NCBI GenBank assembly: GCA_018401455.1 | Contig: JAGYKU010000002.1 | Span: 54,100 to 118,099 of the forward strand | DNA length: 64,000 bases | Source: Flavobacteriales bacterium | GTDB taxonomy: Bacteria; Bacteroidota; Bacteroidia; Flavobacteriales_D; Parvicellaceae | Reading direction: 5' to 3' | Shown here: positions 46,357-55,582 of the stretch, in pieces | Layout: every line of letters starts with the position of its first letter | Numbering within the stretch: position 1 is the first letter of the stretch | Notes under the pieces: generated by a model | Told to the model about the DNA's origin: nothing | The model's database searches: none | What the model saw: the letters and a program-made list of their open reading frames with translations, nothing else | Made by a program: the position numbers and the translations under genes

Positions 46357-47493
46357 TTGAAAAAATTAGATTTATATATTGCAAGAAAGTTTTTAGGAAC
46401 ATTCATTTTTATGATTATGGTGGTGATGAGTATCTCCATGGTAATTGATATTAGTGAAAGGCTAAGAGATTTCGCAAAGCCAGACACAGAACTTACTGTT
46501 TTAAAAATAGCTGTTGAGTATTATCCCTATTTTTTCATTCATTACATGAACTTGTTTAGTTCTTTGATTATATTCTTAGCAGTCTTGTTTTTTACAAGTG
46601 TGATGGCACAAAGAAGTGAAATCATTGCAATTTTGAGTAATGGAGTCAGTTTTTTGAGATTTACAAGACCTTACATGATTGTGAGTACGCTTATCTTAAT
46701 TTTTTCTTTGCTTTCCAATCATTATTGGGTGCCTCACGCTAATAAAAAGAGAATAGATTTTGAAAATAAATACATTTGGACGGCTTCAGCATTGAATAAC
46801 ATTAATCTTCAAATCGATGATTCCACTATCGTTCATTATAATAGTTTTTCTCCTATTAACAATTCTGTAAATAGAATGTGGATTGAAAACTGGAAATACA
46901 ATGAGGATGGGTTATACGAAATGTATAAAGATATGCAGGTACATCTTGCAATTGGCGATAGTTTGTCTAATAAATGGAAGTTCACAAAAGTATTCATTAG
47001 AAGCATTTCAGATTCCTCCGAAACTGTTACTCAAATTACTGAAGTAGATACTGTTTTGCACTTTTCTATCAACGAATTAGGTTATGTAAATAATGCTTTA
47101 GAAGCTATGACTACTGAAGAATTAACTGTATATAGAGACAAACAAAGAGCAAAAGGAGCTAATAATTTAACTGCAATCGAGATTGTTTTGTATGAACGTA
47201 CGGCTTATCCGTTTGCTGCATATATTCTCACTTTGCTAGGAATTGCAGTAGCGTCCAGAAAAAGTAGAGAAGGGGTAGGAAAAAGTATCTTTATTGGTCT
47301 TCTAATTTGTTTTCTTTATGTGTTTTTTATGAAAATGACTACTGTCGCAGCTACAAATGTTGGTCTTTCTCCAATGATTGCTGTTTGGGTTCCTAATGTA
47401 ATTTTCGCTTTTTTTGCAATTATACTTTATGTGAATAGAGTTAGAAATGAAGAACCACCGCGTTTTGATTTGAAGTTTTGGAGGAAAAAGTAA
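46357..47493 (+). CDS. LptF/LptG-family permease
   Basis: A 378-residue inner-membrane protein of the lipopolysaccharide export ABC transporter. TTG start, one base after the tgt stop. It shows the family order: a first segment after LDLYIARKFLGTFIFM, then VVMSISMVIDISERLRDFAK, HYMNLFSSLIIFLAVLFFTS and AQRSEIIAILSNGVSFLRF, a periplasmic domain with NNINLQIDDSTIVHYN, and three C-terminal membrane segments (RTAYPFAAYILTLLGIAVAS). LptF and LptG cannot be told apart here. Confidence 0.92.
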   Translation: MKKLDLYIARKFLGTFIFMIMVVMSISMVIDISERLRDFAKPDTELTVLKIAVEYYPYFFIHYMNLFSSLIIFLAVLFFTSVMAQRSEIIAILSNGVSFLRFTRPYMIVSTLILIFSLLSNHYWVPHANKKRIDFENKYIWTASALNNINLQIDDSTIVHYNSFSPINNSVNRMWIENWKYNEDGLYEMYKDMQVHLAIGDSLSNKWKFTKVFIRSISDSSETVTQITEVDTVLHFSINELGYVNNALEAMTTEELTVYRDKQRAKGANNLTAIEIVLYERTAYPFAAYILTLLGIAVASRKSREGVGKSIFIGLLICFLYVFFMKMTTVAATNVGLSPMIAVWVPNVIFAFFAIILYVNRVRNEEPPRFDLKFWRKK

Positions 47494-47525
47494 AAATCCG
47501 AAGCGTTGAAGGTTAAAAGTTAAAG

Positions 47526-47565
47526 CCTGTCTGCCGCACCGTGTCTGTCGACAGGTAGAGGCAGG
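47526..47565. repeat. GC-rich compound hairpin between convergent genes
   Basis: CCTGTCT...AGGCAGG arms enclose an inner CTGTCGACAG palindrome. It is far richer in G+C than its surroundings. It may be a dispersed repeat or a bidirectional terminator for lptF/G and the histidine kinase. Confidence 0.45.
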
Positions 47566-47638
47566 GTTGTAAGTTTTTTATGTACAATCTTCTGAAAAAA
47601 ATCATTGTACATAGTACATTATACTTTGTACAATTTAC

Positions 47639-49159
47639 TTAAACTTTTGGCAATTCAATTCTAAATGTTGTCCCAATTCCCAACTCTGAGGATTTTACAA
47701 ATATTTTACCTTTATGGTGTTCTTCTATAATTCTTTTGGCTAATGAAAGTCCAAGACCCCATCCACGTTTTTTGGTGGTATATCCGGGTTCAAACACATT
47801 TTTCATCATTTGATTCGGAATTCCTTTTCCAGTATCTTTAATCTCAATAATATTCAAGTTTTTATCTTCAAATAGATAAATGTCTATTTTACCGTCACCC
47901 TCCATAGCGTCAACAGCATTTTTCACAATATTTTCAATAACCCATCCCAAAAGTGATGCATTGATGTTAGAATTAAGTGTTTTTTGCGTATTTTCAACCT
48001 CGATAGTCACTTTACCAGAAACTCTATTCTTAAGATATGAAATATTGTGATGCACTTCTTCTACTATATTTCCAACATACAGTTTATTTTCAGAACCAAT
48101 TTTAGAAAAACGATCGGTTACTGTCTCCAATCTTTCCAAATCTTTTGACATTTCAGAAAGGTAAGATTCACTTACGCCTTCTGCTTTTAGCAATTCAATC
48201 CACGCCATCAAAGACGATAATGGTGTTCCCAATTGATGTGCAGTTTCTTTTGCCATCCCTACCCATACTTGGTTTTGTTCTGCACGCCTAAAGGTGCTAA
48301 AAAGCAAGTAGGAAATGAACGCAAAAACAGTTATGATAGACAAAATTACATAAGGAAAATAACGCAATTGAGCCAAAGTAGTGCTTTCACGATAATACAA
48401 TATTCCTTTCTTGTTTTCTTCTAAATTAATTTGAATGGGAGTGTTTTCTAATTGCATCGCTTCCAATTCTATTTGAAGTTTTTCAGGCGTATTGATTAAA
48501 TTAGTATCCAAATTTGTAGCAATAACCTCTTGCGTTTCGGAATCTATTAATAGAACAGGAACCAAGTCTTTGTTTTGCACAAGATCTCTATTAAAAGCAT
48601 CAATCAATGAATCACTTTTATACTGTAAATTGTAATAATCATCACTGTTTCTATAATAAATCTTTTGACTTTTATCATTTGCGTATTTTATTTCAATTGG
48701 TTTTTTTAGTTCCGACCATTCTTTAATAAATTTGGCAATGCTGTCAGGATGATTTTGGACTTCATTTAAATTACTCGAAGAAGAAAAATTGTCATTCTCT
48801 GTAAGAATTAATGGGATGTTTTTTGATTTTGGGTCTAATTGATTGCTTTGAATTATGCTCAACGGGAAACTATAATCAGATAAATCTTTTTGCATTTCCA
48901 TCATAGCACCTATCCAAGTCTCTACATAACGTTTTTCATTTTCAGCAATTTTTTTAAAACTGGCATTTGCCACCATCACCAATTCTGCTTTTTTACGAAT
49001 GGTTTCTCCCCAATTATTCACTCTTTGTTTTTCGGCATTACTTACTTTTTGAGTAATGTAACTGGCATACCAAATCGTAAGTCCTACAATTATCAAAGCG
49101 ATGATGAAAAGTAAAATCTTCCAACGTTGTTTTTTAGAATATAAATTCAGTTGACTCAA
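47639..49159 (-). CDS. membrane sensor histidine kinase
   Basis: A 506-residue kinase. A first membrane segment lies at ~13-33 and a second at ~263-285, leaving a ~230-residue periplasmic sensor part with no known domain. The phospho-accepting box is MAKETAHQLGTPLSSLMAW with His308. The ATPase domain has N-box ENIVKNAVDAME, G1 KDTGKGIP and G2 GWGLGLSLAKRI. No HAMP domain is obvious and no response regulator gene lies next to it. It is convergent with lptF/G. Confidence 0.9.
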   Translation of the reverse strand: MSQLNLYSKKQRWKILLFIIALIIVGLTIWYASYITQKVSNAEKQRVNNWGETIRKKAELVMVANASFKKIAENEKRYVETWIGAMMEMQKDLSDYSFPLSIIQSNQLDPKSKNIPLILTENDNFSSSSNLNEVQNHPDSIAKFIKEWSELKKPIEIKYANDKSQKIYYRNSDDYYNLQYKSDSLIDAFNRDLVQNKDLVPVLLIDSETQEVIATNLDTNLINTPEKLQIELEAMQLENTPIQINLEENKKGILYYRESTTLAQLRYFPYVILSIITVFAFISYLLFSTFRRAEQNQVWVGMAKETAHQLGTPLSSLMAWIELLKAEGVSESYLSEMSKDLERLETVTDRFSKIGSENKLYVGNIVEEVHHNISYLKNRVSGKVTIEVENTQKTLNSNINASLLGWVIENIVKNAVDAMEGDGKIDIYLFEDKNLNIIEIKDTGKGIPNQMMKNVFEPGYTTKKRGWGLGLSLAKRIIEEHHKGKIFVKSSELGIGTTFRIELPKV

Positions 49160-49267
49160 AATGATTAAAATTTTAATCCAAACGCTAAAGTTAGATGAAT
49201 ATTTTAAGATGCATCAATTGTTTTGTTTGATTTTTCTATTTTTACAGTCAAATAATAAATTCCAAAA

Positions 49268-50290
49268 ATGAGAGCAGCAGTATTAGTAAAAAACGGAAAT
49301 CCAAAAGAAGCCTTTGAAATAAGAGAAGTTCAAAAGCCAACCATTTCTGGTTTAGAAGTATTGATAGAAGTGGAAGGTTTCGGATTGAATTTTGCCGATG
49401 TGATGGCTCGAAATGGATTGTACAAAGATGCTCCTCCGATGCCAAGTGTTTTGGGATATGATGTCGTGGGAAAAGTAATTGAAGTGGCTTGTAAAGAAGC
49501 AAATTACCTGCTCAACAAAAGAGTCGTAGCCATGACAAGATTTGGTGGTTATGCAGAATTTGCCAAAACAGATTACAGAGCTTGTGCTATTATTTCTGAT
49601 AATATGGACATGACGCTTGCTACAGCTTTGGCAACACAATATTGCACTGCATATTTTGCCGCTTATGAGTGTGTAAATCTCTTTGAGAACGACCAAATTC
49701 TAATTCATGCAGCAGCAGGTGGAGTAGGGACAGCGCTTACACAATTAGCCAAACTTAAAGGTTGCACTATCTTTGGAACTACTGGTTCTGATGAGAAATT
49801 TGAATATTTGAAGAACAATGGAGTGGATTTTCCTATCAATTATAGAAACAATGATTTCGAAACTGAATTACTAAAATTATCTGGAGATAAAAAACTTGAT
49901 GTAGCCTTCAACTCTGTAGGTGGAAGTACTTTTAAAAAAGATTGGAAGTTGCTAGATAAAGGAGGAAGGTCTGTAATCTATGGCGCTGCCGAACGTTCAG
50001 GAAAGAAAGGAGGAACATTTGCAACTTTGAATTTAGCTTGGAATTTCGGAATTTTTTCACCTATTCAAATGTTGATGAACTCCAAAGGTATCATTGGTGT
50101 AAATATGCTTAGAATTGCTGATTATAAGCCTTTAACATTAAAAAGATGCTTAGAAGAAGTAGTAAGATTGACCGAAATCGGTGATTTGAAACCAACTTCT
50201 GGAGGCACTTTTACTATCGAAGAGATTGGCGATGCGCACGCTTTTCTCGAAAGTAGAAAATCAACAGGGAAAATTGCTGTGAAATGGTGA
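49268..50290 (+). CDS. zinc-binding-dehydrogenase-family oxidoreductase (quinone reductase/VAT1-like)
   Basis: A 340-residue medium-chain dehydrogenase/reductase. The GroES-like N-terminus holds FGLNFADVMARNGLYKDAPP and PSVLGYDVVGKV. The NAD(P)-binding motif is AAAGGVGTALTQLAKLKG, followed by TTGSDEKFEYLKNNGVD. No cysteine-rich structural-zinc lobe is seen, so it belongs to the quinone-reductase or VAT1 branch and probably uses NADPH. Substrate unknown. It is divergent from the histidine kinase. Confidence 0.88.
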   Translation: MRAAVLVKNGNPKEAFEIREVQKPTISGLEVLIEVEGFGLNFADVMARNGLYKDAPPMPSVLGYDVVGKVIEVACKEANYLLNKRVVAMTRFGGYAEFAKTDYRACAIISDNMDMTLATALATQYCTAYFAAYECVNLFENDQILIHAAAGGVGTALTQLAKLKGCTIFGTTGSDEKFEYLKNNGVDFPINYRNNDFETELLKLSGDKKLDVAFNSVGGSTFKKDWKLLDKGGRSVIYGAAERSGKKGGTFATLNLAWNFGIFSPIQMLMNSKGIIGVNMLRIADYKPLTLKRCLEEVVRLTEIGDLKPTSGGTFTIEEIGDAHAFLESRKSTGKIAVKW

Positions 50291-50365
50291 TTTTTTTAGA
50301 CTCAAGACGAAAAGACGAAAGATTTTAAGACATTAAACTCTTAAATCGTTAAGGTTGAAAAAAAA

Positions 50366-51382
50366 TTAAGAAACAATAGTTTTCAAAGTTTCGGCTACAA
50401 ATTCGATTTCACTTTTGGTAATGTCCAAATGTGTTACCAATCGTATTCTTTTTGGCCCCAAAGCCATACACAAGATTCCTTTTTCTTTGAGATTAGCCAC
50501 CATACTTTGTGCATCTGTGTGGGTGTTTATCATCACAATATTGGTTTCAGGAGTTTCTACAGAAGCCATATTGGGATTGGTAGTGGCTGCATCAGCAAGG
50601 ATTTTGGCATGTAGATGATCTTCTGAAAGTCTTTCTATGTTGTTTTTTAGTGCAAATAAACCTCCAGCAGCGATGATGCCTGCTTGACGCATTCCTCCTC
50701 CCAAGACTTTTCGGACTCTTCTTGATTTTTTTATAAATTCTTTGTTACCAATCAAAACGGAACCTACTGGAGCGCCTAATCCTTTGGAAAGACAGAGCGA
50801 AATACTGTCGAAAAGTTGTCCGTAATCTTTGGAATTTTGACCTGTGGCAACGAGTGCATTAAACAATCTAGCACCGTCTAAATGTAATTTCAAGTTTTTC
50901 TCAATGCAGACTTGTTTTATTTTTCTAATTTCTTCCAAATCATAACACAAGCCTCCGCCTCTGTTGGAAGTGTTTTCTAAACTCACCAATTTTGTCAATG
51001 GAAAGTGAATGTCTTCGGGATTGTTAAAGTTATTCGCCACATCTTCAGCGGTAATCATTCCTGATTTACCTTCTATCAATCTAGCAGAAATGCCAGAATT
51101 TACTGCAATTCCTCCACCTTCATAACAATAAATATGAGATTCTCTGCTGCAAATCACTTCATCACCAGGTTGTGTATGCACCTTGATGGCTATTTGATTG
51201 GTCATGGTTCCCGAAGGACAAAAAAGTCCAGCTTCCATTCCAAACATTGATGCTGCAAATTCCTCCAATTCATTGATAGTAGGATCTTCCACAAAAACAT
51301 CATCACCAACTGGCGCATTCATCATTGCCTCCTTCATCGCTCGTGAAGGTTTTGTTACGGTGTCACTTCTAAGGTCTATCAT
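50366..51382 (-). CDS. threonine aldolase (low-specificity, GntG-type PLP lyase)
   Basis: A 338-residue PLP enzyme that splits threonine or allo-threonine to glycine and acetaldehyde. It opens MIDLRSDTVTKPSRAM, typical of the family. LHLDGARLFNA holds the PLP-ring Asp, and CLSKGLGAPVGS gives the Schiff-base lysine Lys200. Length is standard. Its start overlaps the end of the upstream secreted-protein gene by 4 bp. Confidence 0.93.
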   Translation of the reverse strand: MIDLRSDTVTKPSRAMKEAMMNAPVGDDVFVEDPTINELEEFAASMFGMEAGLFCPSGTMTNQIAIKVHTQPGDEVICSRESHIYCYEGGGIAVNSGISARLIEGKSGMITAEDVANNFNNPEDIHFPLTKLVSLENTSNRGGGLCYDLEEIRKIKQVCIEKNLKLHLDGARLFNALVATGQNSKDYGQLFDSISLCLSKGLGAPVGSVLIGNKEFIKKSRRVRKVLGGGMRQAGIIAAGGLFALKNNIERLSEDHLHAKILADAATTNPNMASVETPETNIVMINTHTDAQSMVANLKEKGILCMALGPKRIRLVTHLDITKSEIEFVAETLKTIVS

Positions 51383-52218
51383 TTTTTGTTTTTTATTCTT
51401 TTAAATCTACTATTGTAATACCAAGTTGAGATTTGATTATCAAAGCAAATTATGTAATATCCATAATCAAAATCATAAAGATCTATATATGACTCAAATC
51501 CTTTTAGAACAGGTTCGTAATATTTGTTATAGACAATGTAATTTGTTTTCTGCGAAAATGCAATACCATTATCGTGTGGATTGAAATAATCGGACATAAT
51601 AATCTTCTTAATATTATTTTGTGCACTCAATATTTTAACTATGGGTGATATCCCTTGATTATTATTGTATCTATGAGTTTCTTGTACTAGCCTAACCTTA
51701 TTTTCACCAGAATGCAAATCCACTTGAAATTCGTAGCAGTTTAATTCATTTCCGCCTGTTCCTTGTATTTGACCAATTACTATCCATCTATTCCATTTGT
51801 ACTGTTCAATATAAAAATTTTTTGAAGAAATTTCATTAACCGCACACCACTTTAGCAAACCAGTAGAATCTAATTTAACATTTTCATAAGTTAATGTTGC
51901 AGGATAAGTTAATGCTAAATTATCTATAATCCGAGGAGTGTAATTTTCATTATGGTAGATTTTAATGCTAACTGAATCACCATATTTAAAATTCCATTTT
52001 TTTAAGTCTATCTCAAAAGTAGAGGATATAATATTATCTGTTATTGGTTCTCCATTAACCGTTACCTTTTGAGTACTAAAACCTACACCATTGCTTGCAA
52101 AAGGATTTTGAACATAAACGTTCATTCCTTGGTAAGTGCCATTCAAGACCAAACATTCTTGGCTAAAAATGTTGCCATAAAGTATAAAAACAACTGATAT
52201 AAAAGTTAAAAGATTCAA
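51379..52218 (-). CDS. secreted protein of unknown function (family conserved in Bacteroidetes)
   Basis: A 279-residue protein with a signal peptide ending FSQ. The words VYVQNPFASNGVGFSTQKVT and TDNIISSTFEIDLKKW, then WNRWIVIGQIQGTGGNELN and a HSGENKVRLVQ stretch recur in a secreted protein family of Bacteroidetes that I recognise but that has no assigned function. The extract looks strand-rich. It lies 3 bp after the DUF6922-like gene and overlaps the threonine aldolase start, so the four minus-strand genes here could share a transcript. Confidence 0.65.
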   Translation of the reverse strand: MNLLTFISVVFILYGNIFSQECLVLNGTYQGMNVYVQNPFASNGVGFSTQKVTVNGEPITDNIISSTFEIDLKKWNFKYGDSVSIKIYHNENYTPRIIDNLALTYPATLTYENVKLDSTGLLKWCAVNEISSKNFYIEQYKWNRWIVIGQIQGTGGNELNCYEFQVDLHSGENKVRLVQETHRYNNNQGISPIVKILSAQNNIKKIIMSDYFNPHDNGIAFSQKTNYIVYNKYYEPVLKGFESYIDLYDFDYGYYIICFDNQISTWYYNSRFKRIKNKK

Positions 52219-52221
52219 TTT

Positions 52222-52530
52222 TTATGAGTTCCAATAATTGGGGAGTAACTGTTGATATATATAACATCTAAAATCAGTTTTTTGAAGTTTGAAAATATGA
52301 CAAAGAAAAGATAAAGAAACTTTATCTAAAGTTCTAAACTGAACTGCTTCTTCCTTAATTGTATTTAAACCATAAGTACTTTGTAAAAGTTCCCAATCTT
52401 CCATCATCCCATATTGAATAACACGCTGTATGATAAATCTTTTGTGTGTATGTAAATCAATATCTTTTACATCAGTATCCCAAAAAATATGAGGTGAGAA
52501 TTTTATTATGATGTTTTCGGTGTTTAACAT
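52222..52530 (-). CDS. small protein, DUF6922-like
   Basis: I use the ATG at 52530 (MLNTENIIIKFSPHIFWD); the frame also opens six codons earlier. FSPHIFWDTDVKDIDLHTHK, then FIIQRVIQYGMMEDWELLQS and the late FRCYIYQQLLPNYWNS match small proteins often found beside AbiEii-type nucleotidyltransferase genes. No such partner is seen here, so it may be a solitary relic. The call is by eye. Confidence 0.5.
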   Translation of the reverse strand: MLNTENIIIKFSPHIFWDTDVKDIDLHTHKRFIIQRVIQYGMMEDWELLQSTYGLNTIKEEAVQFRTLDKVSLSFLCHIFKLQKTDFRCYIYQQLLPNYWNS

Positions 52531-52579
52531 TATTACAAAACTAAACAAATTCTTCTAAAAGTTGTCTGCTAAAGTCAGT

Positions 52580-53521
52580 TTAATCACAATATCTAATCAT
52601 CGCTCTGTTGCTGTTTATAGTTCCAATGTGACAAACTTTTTCGTTTTCAAAAATTATTTTTCCTTCAAAATTCATCATTTTGGTTCTACCGGAAGCATTG
52701 TCTCTAAAAATGATGGTTTGGTATTCTGGAACTACATTAATTACTCTTTCTCCAGCATTAAATTTATGAATTAGTTCACCATTAATTTGATAAGCATAGT
52801 AAATATCGTTTTTTACAAAAACGGCTAATCCATCTCTAGAAAACTCAAATGACCAATCGTCATATTCTATAGGTATCAAAACTGTACCATCTGTTTTAAG
52901 ATAGCCATGTTTGCCTTTTAATTCTACTCTCACAGCGCCTTTATAGGGACTTCTTAAATCATCATATTTTCCTTGAATGATGGTTTTGTTGGTTGAATCT
53001 ACCAAGCCCCACAATGTTCTGTTTTTTCCAAAAGATGCTGGGTAAAACCCTTCAGAAAAATATTCTGCAGTACTATGAATTCCAGGAATTGCTATTTTTC
53101 CTTTAGTATCAATAAAACCTGTTTTACCATTAGTCATTTTCATTCTTGCCAATCCTCCTCTAAAACTACTTGTTCCTCCCTGCTTGTAGGTGCAAGGAAT
53201 TACTTCATTTCCTTTCGTGTCAATAAATCCGTATAACCATGTGTTGGGATCTTTTTCTTTAGCAACACAACATAGTCCATAATCATCATACCCACTATAA
53301 TCTACATACTTTCCCACGGGAACAATAATATTTCCTTTAAAATCCATAATTCCAAAACTTTTGTTTTCTCTCCAAATGATAGTATTTTCTTGAATAAGTG
53401 GCGCAACAGGAAGGTTTTTGTTAATGATTTTTTTCCCTGACTTGTCAATAATATAAAAGAAATCTTCGCCTCGTTTTTTTACCGAAGCAATTCCAAATTT
53501 GAAAATCACTCGCTTTTTCAA
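52580..53521 (-). CDS. WG-repeat protein, C-terminal part (frameshifted gene)
   Basis: A 313-residue frame built of WG repeats: GFIDTKGNEVIPCTYKQG, KTGFIDTKGKIAIPG, LWGLVDSTNKTIIQGKYDD and KHGYLKTDGTVLIPIEYDDW. Each repeat is a short strand pair, thought to bind partners at the surface or in the envelope. The frame opens at a codon in the middle of a conserved stretch: upstream words EKASDF in another frame join FKFGIASVKKRGEDF if one extra T at about 53,510 is removed. So this is the end of the gene that starts at 53803. Confidence 0.8.
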   Translation of the reverse strand: MKKRVIFKFGIASVKKRGEDFFYIIDKSGKKIINKNLPVAPLIQENTIIWRENKSFGIMDFKGNIIVPVGKYVDYSGYDDYGLCCVAKEKDPNTWLYGFIDTKGNEVIPCTYKQGGTSSFRGGLARMKMTNGKTGFIDTKGKIAIPGIHSTAEYFSEGFYPASFGKNRTLWGLVDSTNKTIIQGKYDDLRSPYKGAVRVELKGKHGYLKTDGTVLIPIEYDDWSFEFSRDGLAVFVKNDIYYAYQINGELIHKFNAGERVINVVPEYQTIIFRDNASGRTKMMNFEGKIIFENEKVCHIGTINSNRAMIRYCD

Positions 53522-53803
53522 AATCTTGTTTTATGACTAATGTTCCGTTGGTATCAATAATATAACCGTAATTATTATACGCTTTGCTCCACCATCCAAA
53601 ATATTTTTCAATTCTTGCCATTCCATCTGAGAAATTATTGATTCTTACAGCACTTATTTTTAGTAACTTCTTCCCCTTGAGCATTAGCATAATAATGCCA
53701 TTTTTCATGTTTGCTGTCTTGTGAAAACGAAAGATGAAGTATAAAGTTTAAAATAGTGAATGTAAATACTTTGTTTAATGGTAGTAAATTAGTTTTTTTT
53801 CAT
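53445..53803 (-). CDS. WG-repeat protein, N-terminal part (three one-base frameshifts in the gene)
   Basis: The ATG at 53803 reads MKKTNLLPLNKVFTFTILNF, then ILHLSFSQ, a good signal peptide, if one A is dropped from the A run at 53792-53799. The frame is then lost at about 53,655, where one extra A sits in ACTAAAAATA; correcting it joins GEEVTK to ISAVRINNFSDGMARIEKYF. The first WG-like unit is YGYIIDTNGTLVI. All three indels in this gene are +1 in A or T runs. Together with the previous entry the corrected protein is about 405 residues and secreted. Confidence 0.65.
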
Positions 53804-53930
53804 TTTGTGGATACATTTAATTGTCAAATTTAATAAAAAGTGATATATCCTAATCAAAGTTTAAGCCATAAAGTTTTTGAATTATAAGAATATAGTAATA
53901 TTTTTCTATACCAAAGCAATCTCATTAAAA

Positions 53931-53962
53931 TTTGAGAACCTAAATCTTAATGTCTACTTTTG
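53931..53962 (+). promoter_or_regulatory. Bacteroidetes-type promoter of prfC (TTTG-20-TACTTTTG)
   Basis: TTTG at 53931-53934 and TACTTTTG at 53955-53962, 20 bp apart, 20 bp before the prfC ATG. It also shows that the upstream frame to 53877 is not coding. Confidence 0.6.
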
Positions 53963-53981
53963 CAAATATTTTATTCAACTA

Positions 53982-55574
53982 ATGGCATTAAAAGAAGAAA
54001 TTTTAAAGAGAAGAACATTTGGTATCATCAGTCACCCGGATGCTGGAAAAACTACACTAACTGAAAAGTTATTACTTTTTGGTGGTGCGATACAAAGTGC
54101 TGGAGCGGTAAAAAACAATAAAATTAAAAAATCTGCCACATCGGATTTTATGGAAATCGAAAAACAAAGAGGGATTTCGGTAGCTACTTCCGTGATGGCA
54201 TTTGAATACGGTGGCAAACAAATAAATATTCTCGATACTCCTGGACACAAGGATTTTGCTGAAGATACTTACAGAACTTTAACTGCTGTAGATAGCGTAA
54301 TTTTGGTAATTGACTCTGCCAACGGTGTAGAAAGTCAAACAGAGAAGTTGATGGAGGTGTGTAGAATGAGAAATACGCCTGTAATTGTATTTGTAAATAA
54401 AATGGATCGTGAAGGTAAGGAAGCCTTCGATTTGTTAGATGAATTGGAAGAAAAATTAAGCATAAAAGTAAGGCCTCTGAGTTGGCCTATTGGAATGGGA
54501 GATCGCTTCAAAGGGGTGTATAATTTGCATCGAAATAATTTGAATTTATTTGACGCCAACAAAACAAAAATTCAAAGAGATATTGTAAATATTAAAGATT
54601 TGTCAGATCCCAAATTAGAAGAAGTAGTAGGGGAAAATTTTGCTAATGAATTGAGAGAAGAAGTAGAATTGGTAAACGGTGTTTACGAACCTTTTGATGA
54701 GAAAACCTATCTTTCGGGAGAAGTGGCGCCTGTGTTTTTTGGTTCTGCTTTGAATAATTTTGGTGTTCAAGAATTATTGGATACTTTTATTGAGATTTCT
54801 CCAACTCCAAGGGGAAGAAAAAACGAAAATGAAATCATAGAACCTTCTGATCCAAAATTCTCTGGGTTTGTATTTAAGATTCACGCCAATATTGACCCTA
54901 AGCACCGAGATAGAATTGCATTTTTGAGAATTGTTTCGGGAACTTTTGAAAGAAATACTTTCTACAATCACGTAAGGTTAGGAAAGAAAATGAAATTTGC
55001 CAATCCAACTTCATTTATGGCGCAAAGTAAAGAAGTTGTTGATTTTGCATACCCAGGAGATGTGATTGGTTTGTATGATTCTGGGAATTTCAAAATTGGT
55101 GATACACTCACAGAGGGAGAACAATTTATGTTTAAAGGAATTCCAAGTTTCTCGCCAGAAATTTTCAAAGAACTCCAAAACGATGATCCAATGAAAACCA
55201 AACAATTGGAAAAAGGCGTTTCTCAGCTGAGTGATGAAGGTGTTGCTCAATTATTTACCATACAACCAGGAAATAGGAAAGTCATAGGAACAGTGGGTGA
55301 ATTACAATTTGAGGTAATACAGTACCGATTGGAACATGAATATGGGGCAAAAGCAAGTTTCAAATTCAAACCACATCACAAAGCATGTTGGTTGACTACT
55401 GATAAACCAGAAAAACTGGAAGAATTTATCAAAAGAAAATTGAACAATATTGCCTACGACAAAGATGGTAATCCAGTTTTCTTGGCAGATTCACCTTTCC
55501 TTTTGGTGCAAGCCGAAGCGGATTATCCAGATATTAAATTCCACAGAACTTCGGAGTTTAAGTTGGAGGTGTAG
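53982..55574 (+). CDS. prfC: peptide chain release factor 3
   Basis: A 530-residue translational GTPase that recycles class I release factors. The ATG at 53982 ([14 protein letters not shown]) is chosen because the longer frame from 53877 crosses the promoter. G1 is [15 protein letters not shown] at ~17-31, G3 DTPGHKDF, G4 VNKMDREG. Domain II and III signatures ([27 protein letters not shown]) and FQ.GNRKV...[16 protein letters not shown] are those of RF3 rather than EF-G. It is convergent with the LuxR regulator. Confidence 0.95.
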   Translation: MALKEEILKRRTFGIISHPDAGKTTLTEKLLLFGGAIQSAGAVKNNKIKKSATSDFMEIEKQRGISVATSVMAFEYGGKQINILDTPGHKDFAEDTYRTLTAVDSVILVIDSANGVESQTEKLMEVCRMRNTPVIVFVNKMDREGKEAFDLLDELEEKLSIKVRPLSWPIGMGDRFKGVYNLHRNNLNLFDANKTKIQRDIVNIKDLSDPKLEEVVGENFANELREEVELVNGVYEPFDEKTYLSGEVAPVFFGSALNNFGVQELLDTFIEISPTPRGRKNENEIIEPSDPKFSGFVFKIHANIDPKHRDRIAFLRIVSGTFERNTFYNHVRLGKKMKFANPTSFMAQSKEVVDFAYPGDVIGLYDSGNFKIGDTLTEGEQFMFKGIPSFSPEIFKELQNDDPMKTKQLEKGVSQLSDEGVAQLFTIQPGNRKVIGTVGELQFEVIQYRLEHEYGAKASFKFKPHHKACWLTTDKPEKLEEFIKRKLNNIAYDKDGNPVFLADSPFLLVQAEADYPDIKFHRTSEFKLEV

Positions 55575-55582
55575 GAGAATTA

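Noticed and set aside
53877..53981. Longer N-terminus for prfC
   Set aside because: The region holds a good promoter (53931-53962) and the extra residues do not fit RF3; the ATG at 53982 begins the family sequence.
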